NCBI RefSeq assembly: GCF_932276165.1
Contig: NC_063999.1
Location: 4,218,501 to 4,282,500, forward strand
From: Plutella xylostella
Taxonomy: Eukaryota; Arthropoda; Insecta; Lepidoptera; Plutellidae
Length of the DNA: 64,000 nucleotides
Reading direction: 5' to 3'
The notes beneath the pieces are model-generated. The model was given only the letters and a program-made list of their open reading frames with translations, did not search any database and was not told the origin of the DNA. This document shows, in pieces, positions 46,772 to 57,421 of the stretch. The position numbers and the translations under genes are program-made. Each line of letters starts with the position of its first letter. The stretch's first letter is position 1.

Positions 46772-47993
46772 TATAAATATCGGCACGGGTACGACTTTAT
46801 ATATAATTAATTATTAAATATTAAAAATACTTTCAAATAAAAATAAATATTTTCGTATCACAAAACAATATTACTTACTTAGTATATTTTTAACAAAGTG
46901 GCATGTCTTCACTTTTATGTTTTCGAGTACTATGTTAAAATTTCATGTCATTGTCCGTAGAACGCCCCGCATACCTCAACCCCCCCTCACTAGATTTGAC
47001 AGATTCTGATTTTCTTCCAGCTTTAGTGACAGCCTTAAGAAAATATTGCTGTTGTTTTAGGTAAGTACATCGAATCCCATTGGCAGGCATTCAGAATTCG
47101 CAGCCTATTCAAATACAACTCATTCGACATAGTAAGTAATAATTTTTGTCTTTTAATGAAGCTGTTATTAATTTTCTAAGCTCGTCAAGCACCGCAAACA
47201 CAGAGAGTTGCCCGACGTGGACTGGTTCATCATGCCCGCCACCAAGCCGTGTTTTTGGTCTGGTTTCCATTGATTACTCATGCAGAAAGTGCATCATCAG
47301 ATTATTTCTTTGCTAGTGCAGTTCACGCTTGGCAGGCGGTTTGAAACATCTTACAGTTTTAAATTTTACTCAAAAACAAGTACCTAAGGTATCTTTGAAC
47401 GTTTTACCCAGCTGTTAAAAATAGTTAGGTACCTATCTATTATATTTGACTTTTCCTGCAGCGTCGTTTGTGGAGAAAAACGCGATAAAGGAGAAATGGT
47501 ACCCTCTGCAAAGGAGTGGACAGCAACTGGAACTTCGACTACTTGTGGCCGTCGAGCCGGGCGTCCCGCAACCCCTGCAACCGGGAGCTCTACTGCGCCC
47601 CTCCGCCTTCTCTGAGCCGGAGACGGTTGAGACGGGACCGCTTGATCCACGCGTGGAAGTACACGGAGAATTTGACTGATAGCTATGAGCGGCATGAGGC
47701 GATGGGAAACAACGCGTCAGCGAAGGTTGCAGCGGCGGGCGGGCCGAGCATCAAGGTGGTGGGTGCTGAGGAGGGGTACGTCATGTCAGGGGGTAGTGTA
47801 GCGCGATGGAGCTAAGATCCCCTACTCATTGGCCTTCGAGCTGACAGATGACCACGAGTTCCTGTTCCCGGAGCGGCGGCTGAGCGAAGCGCTCCCGCAG
47901 TACTACCAAGCTTTCGTCTCGTTTGCTGAGCAGATACGAAAGGAGTTTGGTGCAAAGGTTAACAAGAACGGTTAACACAAATGGGTAAATAAA

Positions 47994-48247
47994 TGTTTTG
48001 GTATAAGTAAAGTATTATTGTTTTTCATAAAATATACATAAATAATAATATTTTTTTTAAATATTTTTTTGCCACATACTGCCCATATCCCGAATGTAGC
48101 CCCGACGGCTTCATCTATTTTAGACTATATACATGTAAAAAAATTATGGGGGGTGTAGTGGAGATATCAATTTTAGTTTTTTACTTACCTTGAGTACATA
48201 TTATAAATTATGATAAATAAAAATAATTTTAATAAAACTAATTAATA
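47994..48247. other. Non-coding region
   Basis: AT-rich, nothing recognised. Confidence 0.35.
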
Positions 48248-48705
48248 ATCATTTGAAATTAAATCTACGAACATAAACTATATACAAATATTCATCAAAA
48301 GCCTAGGCCGTCGCATGAGGGACTGCGGGCTAGACATCCGTTCTGGAGCGTTTCTGATGCAGAGGATCTCTCTGGCTGTACAGCGAGGCAACGCTGCCAG
48401 CGCCTTAGGGACCTTTGCGTCGGATGCGTTCCAGAGCGAAGACAATTACTGTACTACCTACCACAAAAAACTTTAAACACTGTTTAACGAGTGTTTAAAA
48501 CGAAATTAGACAGAATTTCTATTCGTTTGACAGAGCTGTTAAATATTGTCTAAGTTTTTGTGGTAAGACTCATAGTTTTTTGGTTTTAGTTTCATTTCAT
48601 ATGTTTTAAGTGTAGAATAAGTTATTTAGATTGGATTGTGTTGTATGTATAGTTATTTGTATATAGTTTGTATACTTTATGTTCGTAGATTTAATTTCAA
48701 ATGAT
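48248..48705. repeat. Inverted 42-bp arms flanking a non-LTR remnant
   Basis: ATCATTTGAAATTAAATCTA and the rest of 48248-48290 recur as reverse complement at about 48655-48705, except for an 8-bp GTATACTT insertion in the right arm. The remnant below lies between them, so two copies of the same 3' region may have inserted head-to-head, or one rearranged. Confidence 0.6.
48306..48474 (+). pseudogene. C-terminal fragment of a non-LTR retrotransposon pol protein
   Basis: An open frame of about 56 codons reads GRRMRDCGLDIRSGAFLMQR then ISLAVQRGNAASALGTFASD and ends at TAA (48472-48474). The RISLAVQRGNAAS..GT motif is one I recognise from the C-terminus of insect non-LTR ORF2 proteins. No RT or endonuclease domain remains upstream, so it is a 5'-truncated remnant. 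Confidence 0.5.
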
Positions 48706-49480
48706 ATATGAAATGAAACTTAAATAAACTACATCGGAAACAGCGAAATTTCCGCACCCGCCGCCGCGCCGCCGGGTAGCCCGTCGGCCGTCGGAACATT
48801 CTACCACTTTATGTATGAGGAATAAGGATTTATGTACTATCTACACAACATTTTGTAGTGATTTTTAAGAAAGAATAAGAGTACATGGGTGTTCTGATGC
48901 CTTTCACAACATAGTTTGTAGTTCATAGGCAGTTTCCAAAAATAATACTATAGAAACTACAGATATACCTAATGCTTCTGCATGCGCCGTGACGGACACG
49001 ACCTCTTGTATCCTATGCTCATTGCAGTAACAAGGAATTGTAGAGCTTCGTGGTATTTCATAAGATATCTATGAGTGTGTCGAAAAGGCGCCGAGCCGTC
49101 GCGGTGCTACGCGTCGGTTTCACCCCGTCGGCTCTCGATACATGTCCATGTTCCATGTTCCATCCAGCGCTCTACCTTGGACTCCATACTGCGAAATCTC
49201 TCTTCAGCATTATTGAAGAATCCAACAGTATCTTCACTAACTACAAGCAGTTTATGGACTCCTAATAACGAATCTTTGGTGAAGTGGACGTGAATAAGTT
49301 CGACCTCAATAAACCGGATAGTATAGGCCGCAGTATAATCTCTCCGTGAGTCCGGGTTTACAGCGGGGCAGATTTCTGTGCCGTCGGCACTTGAAGATGC
49401 CAAGTGGGGTAAATCGTTGTGCTGGGCGGTGATCTATTACGATACAGTATTTATTTAGTACATAATGATATATCTAGGTT
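48706..49480. other. Non-coding region with an unassigned minus-strand frame
   Basis: A CG-rich island at about 48757-48800 follows the repeat. On the minus strand 49107-49403 is open for 98 codons with protein-like composition (including FFNNAEERFRSMESKVERWM), which I cannot assign to a family. It could be a transposon gag-type remnant or chance. Confidence 0.25.
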
Positions 49481-49499
49481 GGAGGAGTCACTCTGGCTC

Positions 49500-49755
49500 C
49501 ATGGTCATGCGCGGTGGCGCGCGGGCGGCGCGCAGGCGCCAGGGGTGGGGCCGGCGGCCTGCCTCCGCGGCCGGGGCGCCTCACTCCCTCGGAGCCCGCA
49601 GTCAGCGCCGCGAGACTCCAAGTCCTCACTCCTCACTTGCCTCTCGGAGTGGTCGCGAGTCGCACGCGCTCTAACACTTCTCTTCCGTTCTGCTAAGTTC
49701 TTTTATTTGGTTTGCCGTCGGGATTTTCTTAGCGGTTCTTTTTAATATTTTCCAA
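49500..49755 (+). promoter_or_regulatory. GC-rich promoter-like region with possible untranslated first exon
   Basis: A strongly GC- and CpG-rich segment (49510-49680) contains AGTCAGCGCC, a possible initiator, at about 49601. It drops abruptly into T-rich sequence and a CCAA-GTGAGT donor-like site near 49755. This looks like a TATA-less promoter with a 5' untranslated exon, but it is inference from composition. Confidence 0.35.
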
Positions 49756-49893
49756 GTGAGTCAACTAATAATTTGAGTCAGTTTTCGAAAAGTTTTTTTT
49801 GTAATTTATTGGCCTAAGAGACTTTAAAATTTAAAATACTTTTTAATTTCCGTAATTAAATTATTTTTTTCGTGTTCGAAACGTTGCTGCACG

Positions 49894-49932
49894 ATGCCGC
49901 CTACTGATGCTGCCCGGCCGGGTGTCCTGATT
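49894..49932 (+). CDS. Possible first coding exon of an unidentified gene
   Basis: GCACGATGCCG begins a 13-codon frame, MPPTDAARPGVLI, that ends exactly at ATT followed by a strong GTAAGT donor (49933). It lies about 140 bp after the donor-like site of a GC-rich promoter-like region. The length and structure fit a short initiating exon before a large intron. No later exon is found in the remaining 14 kb, so the gene would have to continue beyond the window. Thirteen residues are too few to identify a family, and chance cannot be excluded. Confidence 0.3.
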
Positions 49933-52502
49933 GTAAGTATTCTTTAAAATAACTTTTTGAACCAGCGGTTCGTTTGAATAGAATGCAACACGTGAGTCCG
50001 CGCGATGGGCGGAAGGCGGGCCGCGGCAACAGGTTGCGAGGCCGCGCCCGCCGCCGAGCCTCTTCTATTAACGTTAATAAACGCACCGAAACAGCCTTTC
50101 AAGCTAATTACTAACTGGGGTCTTATAATATTAAATTTCTCGCCTTTCGCAGCGAGTTTCAGAGATAAAAATTCACGATTTTCAGGGATGTCCCTTAGGA
50201 AAATTAATTTTCTGCCGACGGAGTCTTGTTGCATAATGTAGGCTTATTTAACTTGGTGTTTCGTTATTATCTCAGAGCTGAGTTAGCAGGCAGATAAACG
50301 GGTTGTGAAATATGAATTATTTTTAGGAAAATGGCTCTGATAGGGATCATTTTACTGTAGATTTAGGTTTTTATAAACTCTAAATGGGAAAATTCACTGT
50401 AATATTTTCCATTGTGACATGATGATGATCCAAATTATTCAAACACAAGGATTCTTCGTCATTATTTTATTATTAAGTAATTATACAAAATAAATGATTA
50501 ATACAAAGCTATGCAAGAGTTTCTTAATACATTCTAGATTTGGCTGGAAAAATTTCATCAGCAGAACTCATTTTCGTCGAACAAAATACTCTTACATACG
50601 GGATTTTTTTAATAATTAAGATGTTTGTTCAAAATAATAGGCACAAAAAAATGTTGTATAGGAAAAAAAAATGCGAAGTTAAATGACTTAGATACTTTCT
50701 ATCATGTCTTAAAGGTAACAAAAATATCTAATTAATGACAATTGTAACACGTAAATTTATTGTTTCGAACATACAAAACTACAAAATACAAATGGGAAGA
50801 TATTATTTCTACGTGACAATCCAGTATGCTTTAATAACCAACGAGATAATAATTATGAAGTAATTAATGAAAAAGGATTAGTGGTCGCAAAATAACAATT
50901 GATCCAAACTCTTATTTCTGGCACATTATGCAATGAATAATTTTGTAGCCGTAAACCTCTTTGTATGATTTTATATCAAATATAGTTAATTATTTATGAA
51001 TATTATCAAGTATGTATACTTACAGTACTTACGGAAAAAAATAATTATTAACTGCGTATAGGCATATAATATTTTTTTTACAAAAAGGGTTACAAGATTA
51101 AACAGAATTTTAATCCCAAATTCGAGATTTATACATAAGAATATATACTTGATTGCGCTAAACATTTGTTTAACTTAGAGTGGCTATATTTTCAGTTAAG
51201 ACCAAATATTTTTAGAAATATTCCAATAGTTTTTCTAAAATGCCGGTTCTAATTTTAGGAAGAAAAATACGTATAAGTTAACATTGTAGGTATTTGATAT
51301 CGTACCAAATGTAACTAGTATAAGTTACTTTCGCGAATATAACTCCAAAAGTAATTTATAGATTTGCGAGAAAAAAGTTTAACAAATAAAAATCATCTCA
51401 ATTTCGTGCTCGCCTCGTAATAAACTCATATGAAAATTTGACTGTCGCTATCGGGAGTCCCAAAAATAATTTCACCGGACATCGGGCGTAATCAGCCTTA
51501 GTCAAGTACATGCAGGGACACAAGTACTGATAACAGGCTGTATAGGTGATGTACCGTCAGTAAAAGAGATACATAGGCCACCCTAGCGCAAAAACTTTGA
51601 TTATATGATATGCTGACACTGACGGGTGATACATGACATAAACATTACTTGACCTATTGATATTGCTTGTATTTATCGATAAATTATTGTTTAATTCATC
51701 TATCTTCCACCCATGAGTCTAATGATCAAACTGTTTGCCCTAAGGTGGCATATATATCTGTTTTGCTGGCTGTACATAGTTATCTACACCGTCGCTGTAT
51801 CGATCGCACTCATTAGTTAGTCGCGGCGCATATCTCGTGTCGCGATAACAAAATGCGGGTCCAACTATATCGCACCCACATGCTTGCTTTGAAACTTCGT
51901 CCTATTTCCATTTAGGCAGGAAAATTTTAGTTTGTAGGCTGGAAGTCGAAAAATGTTATAAGACTCGAAATACGAGTGTAGGCCACATGCCAGATGATAT
52001 TGAATTTGAATTCTATTTTGAAACGCACCATTGGATAAGTTCAACAAACTAAGTTGCTTAAAGTTTGGTGCTACATATAATATTATATTTTTGGAAAATC
52101 TCGAAAATAAAAAAGAAAGACTACAACTTAATCCCATAAAAAAGACAATTCTCTTTGATGGCACCATAAAAATAATAATGCAAAATAATAAAAATTACAA
52201 TTGATTTAACGGTAGGTTCAAAAAGGCAAACTTTATTGCTAAAAACGGTCTCTACCAGAAAGGTGGAAAACCACATGTAAAAATAAATATGAAACATAAT
52301 TATTTTACAAAACAAAATGACACAAGATGCGCCACCATTCCGACTCAAAATGATCGATTTCGCAACACCCCTTATTAGGTCACGGGACCGGAATTCTTCC
52401 TTCGAGATAATCCCCTGCAAAGGGTGTTCTGCATACGTCAGACAGACAGCGGCCCTTTATCTCCGGCTTGAGAAATTTAATCGCAAACGATAGTTGTCTT
52501 CA
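49933..52502. other. Non-coding region, no gene seen
   Basis: Mostly AT-rich. A CpG-rich patch at 49990-50060 continues the promoter-like zone. A single MITE-like end, GCAACACCCCTTATTAGG, lies at about 52353-52370. Confidence 0.35.
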
Positions 52503-52546
52503 CCCCGCGCCCCGCCCCCGCCCCCGCCCCCGCCCCCGCCCCCGCG
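52503..52546. repeat. (CCCCCG)n hexanucleotide repeat
   Basis: About five perfect CCCCCG units flanked by CCCCGCG and CGCGGG. The G-rich strand has five runs of at least five G and could form a G-quadruplex. Confidence 0.9.
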
Positions 52547-53232
52547 GGAACATCAAAGCGCCAAGTTCATAATTCATATTTAGATTCAGTTACCTGCCTG
52601 TCGTAATAGGTGATGATGGGTATTAAGGAGAAACGCAGCTCTGTGTCATTTTCAATATTAATTAATCTTTCGTCTTGGTATTGTTAAGGCTACGTATTGA
52701 TTGCGTTGAATTATTGAATCGCGTTTCTGAACTGAAATTTGTATTATTGACTGAACCATCGGCATCGTTTAAAATTTAAGATAGAAAATGACGTATACCT
52801 AGGCGGGGCAAAATTTGTTGCCTGAAACGGGTCAGACGCGACCGACGCGACTAATAAGTTTTCATGATCTTTGTTCTATATAGTACTTCAGATCACTATG
52901 ATTACTTACGTATTGTTTAATATCCATAGGGATTTTTCATTGTTACTTTATACCTCGTTGTTAAACGTGTTTTGCGGTCGCAAAGGAGTTCCAGCAAAAT
53001 TAACCTTGTAAAAAATCATAACTCAATCATGACTTTGATTTTAAAATATTTATATTTTACCTAAAAAAGCATAAAAAGGGACAAGCACTTGCATTTATAC
53101 ATAAATAGGGTCATAGGGTGTGACTGTGTAATTTACAGGTATTTCAGATGTGACAGCGGCGGCGGCGGCGCGGCGGACTCTAGGAATGACATGACTTAAA
53201 TAATATGTTTTTAATTGAGCTCGTATTTTTAT
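52547..53232. other. Non-coding region, no gene seen
   Basis: AT-rich. A short GGC-triplet run lies at about 53157-53176. Confidence 0.35.
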
Positions 53233-53395
53233 AAAGGGTATTGCAAAAAGGGTATACTAAGCAGAAACCTACATGTGCAGCATGATATATCTAAGCACGA
53301 AAATGAAACCAGAATTTCAAAATTCGGGAAAAAAATTTAACATTTTCCATAGATTATTAGCTTTTGGCTTAGTATACCCTTTTTGCAACACCCTG
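53233..53395 (+). mobile_element. MITE family 1, copy e
   Basis: The left end is AAGGGTATTGCAAAAAGGGT and the right end is ACCCTTTTTGCAACACCCTG. The interior AAACCTACATGTGCAGCATG matches copies b and d. Flanking TATA-like sequence on both sides could include a short target duplication. Confidence 0.8.
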
Positions 53396-53983
53396 TATAA
53401 GTACTAGCTGGCCCGCTACAAGCTTCACTTCTCCTTAGGATGCTTTCATTCTCGTGAAGGAAGTCCATAAGGATTTTTTCCCCGTCCCCGATCCTAAGAA
53501 TAAGGTCACATATATGTACGTTAAGATGAAACCTTTTATTATTATAGTTTCGACTTACATAGTGTAGTGTATTCAGCTATAGTAACTGTAGCTTACATGT
53601 ATAGGTACGTTTAAGGGCAGGCCTTACTGAGAGGAACGGTAGATGAGACTGTGATGAAGCTTTGTACAAAAAAGCATTTCAGTAGGAGTTTTGCAACTAA
53701 ACTGTAAGTCGCCTTGGCACCGGATCTAATTTAATATCTGAGTTCATATTAAGCTTTGGACTCAAAATATTTTTTTATGCCCATAACTTTGACAGCATGT
53801 TCTTCCCAATATACCTTGGGCTAGTTAGAAGGTTTTGGGAAATATTTTTCTAAAGCACCGTCCCTCTAACAAGATATAAGGGTTATCATTATCATAAGCA
53901 TTTAGGTAAGATATTAAATGAAAAGGTTTACAAGTACCTAATAACGCAAATGAATTGCTATATGAAAAAAAATTGCTATAAAA
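53396..53983. other. Non-coding region, no gene seen
   Basis: No gene recognised. Confidence 0.35.
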
Positions 53984-54277
53984 GAGCGGTGGTAGCGCAG
54001 TCGGGTAAGCGCCCGCTTCACTCGCAAGAGATGCGGGTTCGAATCCCGGCGCTGAAATGTACCAATGAGTTCTTTTAACTTAAGTACAATTTATACCATC
54101 GCACTTACGGTGAAGGAAAACATCGTGAGGAAACCTGCATATCTAGATTTAGCACATCTAGATATGTGAACCCACCAACCCGCAGTGGACCAGCGTGGTG
54201 GGAAATGGTCCAAGCTAAACACAACGGTTCCACTCGAGAGAGCCAGTTGCAGGTACTTACACCCCCACAGAGAATAG
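53984..54277 (+). mobile_element. tRNA-derived SINE, full copy
   Basis: The head is a tRNA-like region with an A box (TAGCGCAGTCGG, 53993-54004) and a perfect B box (GGTTCGAATCC, 54036-54046) for RNA polymerase III. It is followed by a unique body (GGTGAAGGAAAACATCGTGA, CCAGCGTGGTGGGAAATGGT) and the end ACAGAGAATAG. A likely target duplication is AATTGCTATA before and AATTGTTATA after. The tRNA-like stem does not pair at its inner acceptor positions, so it is not a functional tRNA. Truncated relatives are at 19184-19355 and 58240-58430. Confidence 0.85.
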
Positions 54278-54287
54278 AATTGTTATA

Positions 54288-55645
54288 TGTTTAAAATAAC
54301 ATTTGTTAGCGCCGATGAGACGTTTCATAGCAATGTGTCGCCCGTGCGCCGGCGCATAGATACTATCTTTATAGTCAGAAGAACTAGATAGTGAATGCGT
54401 GTCACAATCTCAATTTAAACGTAATAATTATAAAAGTTTTCCACTAGTATGCATTTTAAAATAAATTGTTTTAAATTAAACAGTACAGAAATGCGACTTT
54501 ACTGCTTAAAGCCTTTTTTCTACCTTTGATTCAAAGGGCTTTAGACCTAGAAGAATAGAATCAGAGTCTTCAGCCAAAAGGGACTGAATTATTGTGGTAA
54601 TTTTTTTCAATTTTGAACTCACCGTATGACAGAAGTGTACATAATAAGGGGTGTAAAATATAATAATACAAAATATCTGCGTTTCACGTCGGTTGCGCGC
54701 GTCTGTTCGTACGTGGATCGGACAGCGCCGCGGGTATTAAAATTTGAAGCGTTCAAAACTTGGCTCCTTTTAGTCTTCATTACGTCGGAAAGTTGGCAAA
54801 ATTCATACAAGTCCAAGTTTCTAATGAACACCGGCGCGCAAGTTTCAGGGCGGTTCAGATTGCCCGCGTGTGGTTTACTCCATTATACACATCATCTTCA
54901 TTTATTTACTAAATATATGAGTAGTCTACTTAATTGAAAGATTTTGGGCGATGTTTGATAGGAAGCGTGAGATTATTTATCGATTTAACTTTTTTTTCTT
55001 TTGTCTAATTGTCTAATACTTAGCCATCACACAAGCAATATCTAAGCTAATGATCCGGTTTAAAAATTCTAGCTACATTGACCGAACTAAGTAAAATTGC
55101 ATATAGGTATACCTACATAGTAAATCATAATTTTGCACTGTTGAAGATCCAGCTCTTAGCTTAGCTGTAATTACGACTTATGCCCAAATTAACTATACAA
55201 AATTCGTTACATACAATTAATCGGCAAGCTCCTCACTCGCTTTAAATACGAGCTTTCATGGATATCAGATTAAGCACCTACTTACCTATTCTATAAGTTT
55301 AATTAAGCCTTTTGTAAAGTTTTCGTTTCCAAATACGTTGGGAAAGCTCAGTTTAACTTCTGTGAGTGAGTTGAGCGGACTCTGTGGATGCAAACTCATC
55401 TGAAGGCAGTACCTATGGCTATATGCTTACTACGTACTTAGTTATACATAGCATTTCCACCTATTTCAGTAAGTACCTTGAGTAAGAACGAATCTGATAT
55501 CACCTATTCATTTTGGGATTACTTACTCAATTATTTTTAGAAATATACTTATTATGTATGTAGGTATATCTAAATATGATTTTATTCATAGGTTAAAGTA
55601 TGTTAAAGATAAAATAACATGCGCTCAATGCGCCGTTGTCCTAAA
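54288..55645. other. Non-coding region, no gene seen
   Basis: No gene recognised. The frame at 54626-54937 has no family motif. Confidence 0.35.
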
Positions 55646-55784
55646 TCATCATCAGCCAATAATCATCCGCCGCTGGACATATGCCTTTTCCAAGGAGCGC
55701 CACAACACTCGGTCCTCAGCCTTCCTCATGGAAGGCGTCCCACGCTGCGTTTGCCTGTTCGTGGTCTCCACTCGAGAACTCGTC
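55646..55784 (-). pseudogene. C-terminal fragment of an RTE-type retrotransposon ORF
   Basis: On the minus strand the text reads RVLEWRPRTGKRSVGR, a deletion that removes the usual PPTRW.DD block, then MRKAEDRVLWRSLEKAYVQR. This is the conserved end of lepidopteran RTE-clade ORF2 (GKRSVGRPPTRWTDD ... W..L..AY.QQW). It is short and frame-broken. Confidence 0.7.
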
Positions 55785-56019
55785 CTACGTTGTCCTAAAT
55801 ATTTTCTTGTAACATGTACCTGTTGGTAGTTGGGTCAAAAATTTGTTGCGCGTGCGCAACTAAACACGATCTTGCTTAATGCTTGCAGTTAATCATTTAA
55901 CTACTACTTAAAGCTATAAAGAAAGCAAAACAAAGATCGAAAGTAAGAACAGTTACTGTCTACAAATTAAATAACGCGAAAAACTGTGGGTTGACAGGTA
56001 GAAAATGCTTGTAGCATTA

Positions 56020-56079
56020 AGTCCACCCTTTGTACACTTATTTTTATATTTGTGCAATAAAGGATTAAATAAATAAATA
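56020..56079 (+). repeat. 3' tail of a non-LTR retrotransposon
   Basis: CACCCTTTGTACACTTATTT, then TTGTGCAATAAAGGATTAAA and (AAAT)n, is a typical CR1/Jockey-like 3' end in Lepidoptera. The body upstream is not recognisable. Confidence 0.5.
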
Positions 56080-56873
56080 AAAACGTTATTCAATACACAA
56101 TTTCATAAGTCTCCCACGTAAACGGTCTTATTCTGGAAGGTGAAGCGAGCCGGCTCAGTCACGTCTCTGAATCGCGACCCCTCAGGGACATCAACAAGTT
56201 ACAAAGTTGGCGCACTCAAAACTAATTTCAGCCGAAATCCTACGAGAATCCTTTTGTTTGCTGCCCGCTCTGCAATTCGGGAAGGTTCGAATGCTCGAGT
56301 AGACAGCCTTAATGATATGGAATAAGTGGGTCCATAATATTACTTCACTAGCACTCGAACGTCAATTAAATTTTCATCCGATTTATTATATTGAGGTTGA
56401 GATCTTATTACGATAGATTGAACTTTTAAAATTATGTTTTACGTAATTTTATGTATCAAAGTAATTATTTATTTAATTACATAATTTGCTGCCTTAAAAC
56501 TACTTAGAAAACATCGTCCAAACAAAATTATTTTCTCTTGAGGGCTTAAACAGAGAAAATTCAAACCATAAGTAAGACTATGTTCCAGAAAGTACATCGG
56601 CAATTCTATTCTGGGGTATCCATTGTATTTTAATTGCAATTTAATTAAATAATGTAAATTTTGCAGTATGTTTTCAAATATAAATATACACAAGTACCTA
56701 CCTACTTACTCACTTATTTCTGGCAGACAGTATCTGTATCGAATCAAAAAGTTTAGAGATACATATTAATAAATACGAGCTACGGAAATGTCTAAGAACG
56801 GAGAACAAATATATTTCGTACGAAAGCTAATCATTTATCTCTATAGATTAACTAGAGGTCGCGATGTGGCGAT
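56080..56873. other. Non-coding region, no gene seen
   Basis: A moderately GC-rich, 61-codon open stretch at 56140-56325 looks protein-like but has no recognisable family. The rest is AT-rich. Confidence 0.3.
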
Positions 56874-57325
56874 GTGGGAGACAGTTTTTAGTATGAATTT
56901 CAGTTTCAGCAAGGTATTGACTTGAATATACCGTAGCAAATCTTTATTTCGTTTTGTAATGCCATAAAAACTGTGTTCACTATGATTTTTTTAATTAAAG
57001 GGGTACTGACGATTTTGTTTGACGTGGGAAACAGTTTTCAGTATGAATTTCGGTTTCAGCAGGGTGTTGACTTGAATATACCGTAGCAAATCTTTCTTAC
57101 GTTTTGTTATGACTTAAAATCTTTTTTCAATATGATTTTCATTATACTCGTAACAGGGGTACTTACTGATGATTTTGTTTTAGGTGGGATACGGTTTTCA
57201 GTATGAATTTTGGTGAGATACGGTTATTCACTTGACTATAACGTATGTCGAATATTTTATGGGGTTTAGTTTTCCCTTGAAATCTAATTTCAGTATGAAA
57301 TTTGGTAACAGATGGGTATTGACTT
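56874..57325. repeat. Diverged ~150-160-bp tandem repeat
   Basis: GTGGGAGACAGTTTTTAGTA at 56874, GTGGGAAACAGTTTTCAGTA at 57024 and GTGGGATACGGTTTTCAGTA at 57184 start successive units (spacing 150 and 160). A fourth partial unit begins near 57282 (TTTCAGTATGAAATTTGG). Shared internal words include TTGACTTGAATATACCGTAG. Copies differ by many substitutions, so the array is old. Confidence 0.75.
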
Positions 57326-57335
57326 TGCCATAATA

Positions 57336-57421
57336 CACTCACGGGCAATGAAAAGGTTCCACTGAGAAAAGCTAAACGGAAAAATCTAGCTTAATGCCGT
57401 CTTCTGCAACATTGACGTACA
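57336..57421 (+). mobile_element. Truncated Tc1-type MITE (left half)
   Basis: It begins after TA with CACTCACGGGCAATGAAAAG and follows the element at 16863 through CTTAATG.CG.CTTCTGCAACATT. Similarity ends near 57421, and no right terminus is present. Confidence 0.7.

Larger units (their letters stand above)
42489..47975 (+). pseudogene. Carboxypeptidase pseudogene (decayed tandem paralogue)
   Basis: Pieces align in order with the intact gene at 29242-34865. Exon 3 (42489-42702) is open and reads LVRLYPRNKA...LKRSRALNDSFDVLLP...INENYGR, with normal splice signals. Exon 4 (47062-47131) ends FKYNSFDI but its frame does not join exon 3. Exon 5 and the first half of exon 6, with the H-x-x-E zinc site, are gone; only PDVDWFIMPATKP remains (about 47186-47250). 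Exon 7 (47462-47975) has RRLWRKTR then a stop, a one-base frameshift near 47609 (PFSEPET equivalent), loss of the third zinc histidine region, and another frame break near 47805. Its end is still readable (KIPYSLAFELTDDHEF), stopping at 47973-47975, with AATAAA at 47988. Signal-peptide and exon 2 equivalents are not found; an LTR-like element ends about 150 bp upstream. Phase at the start of exon 3 also differs from the intact gene. Confidence 0.88.

Noticed and set aside
49107..49403. 98-codon minus-strand frame with protein-like composition
   Set aside because: I cannot match it to any family, and the downstream minus-strand sequence breaks frame; kept only as a note in the regional entry.
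53984..54060. Apparent tRNA gene with A and B boxes
   Set aside because: The acceptor stem pairs at only about four positions and the sequence continues into a repeated body shared with two other loci; it is the head of a SINE.
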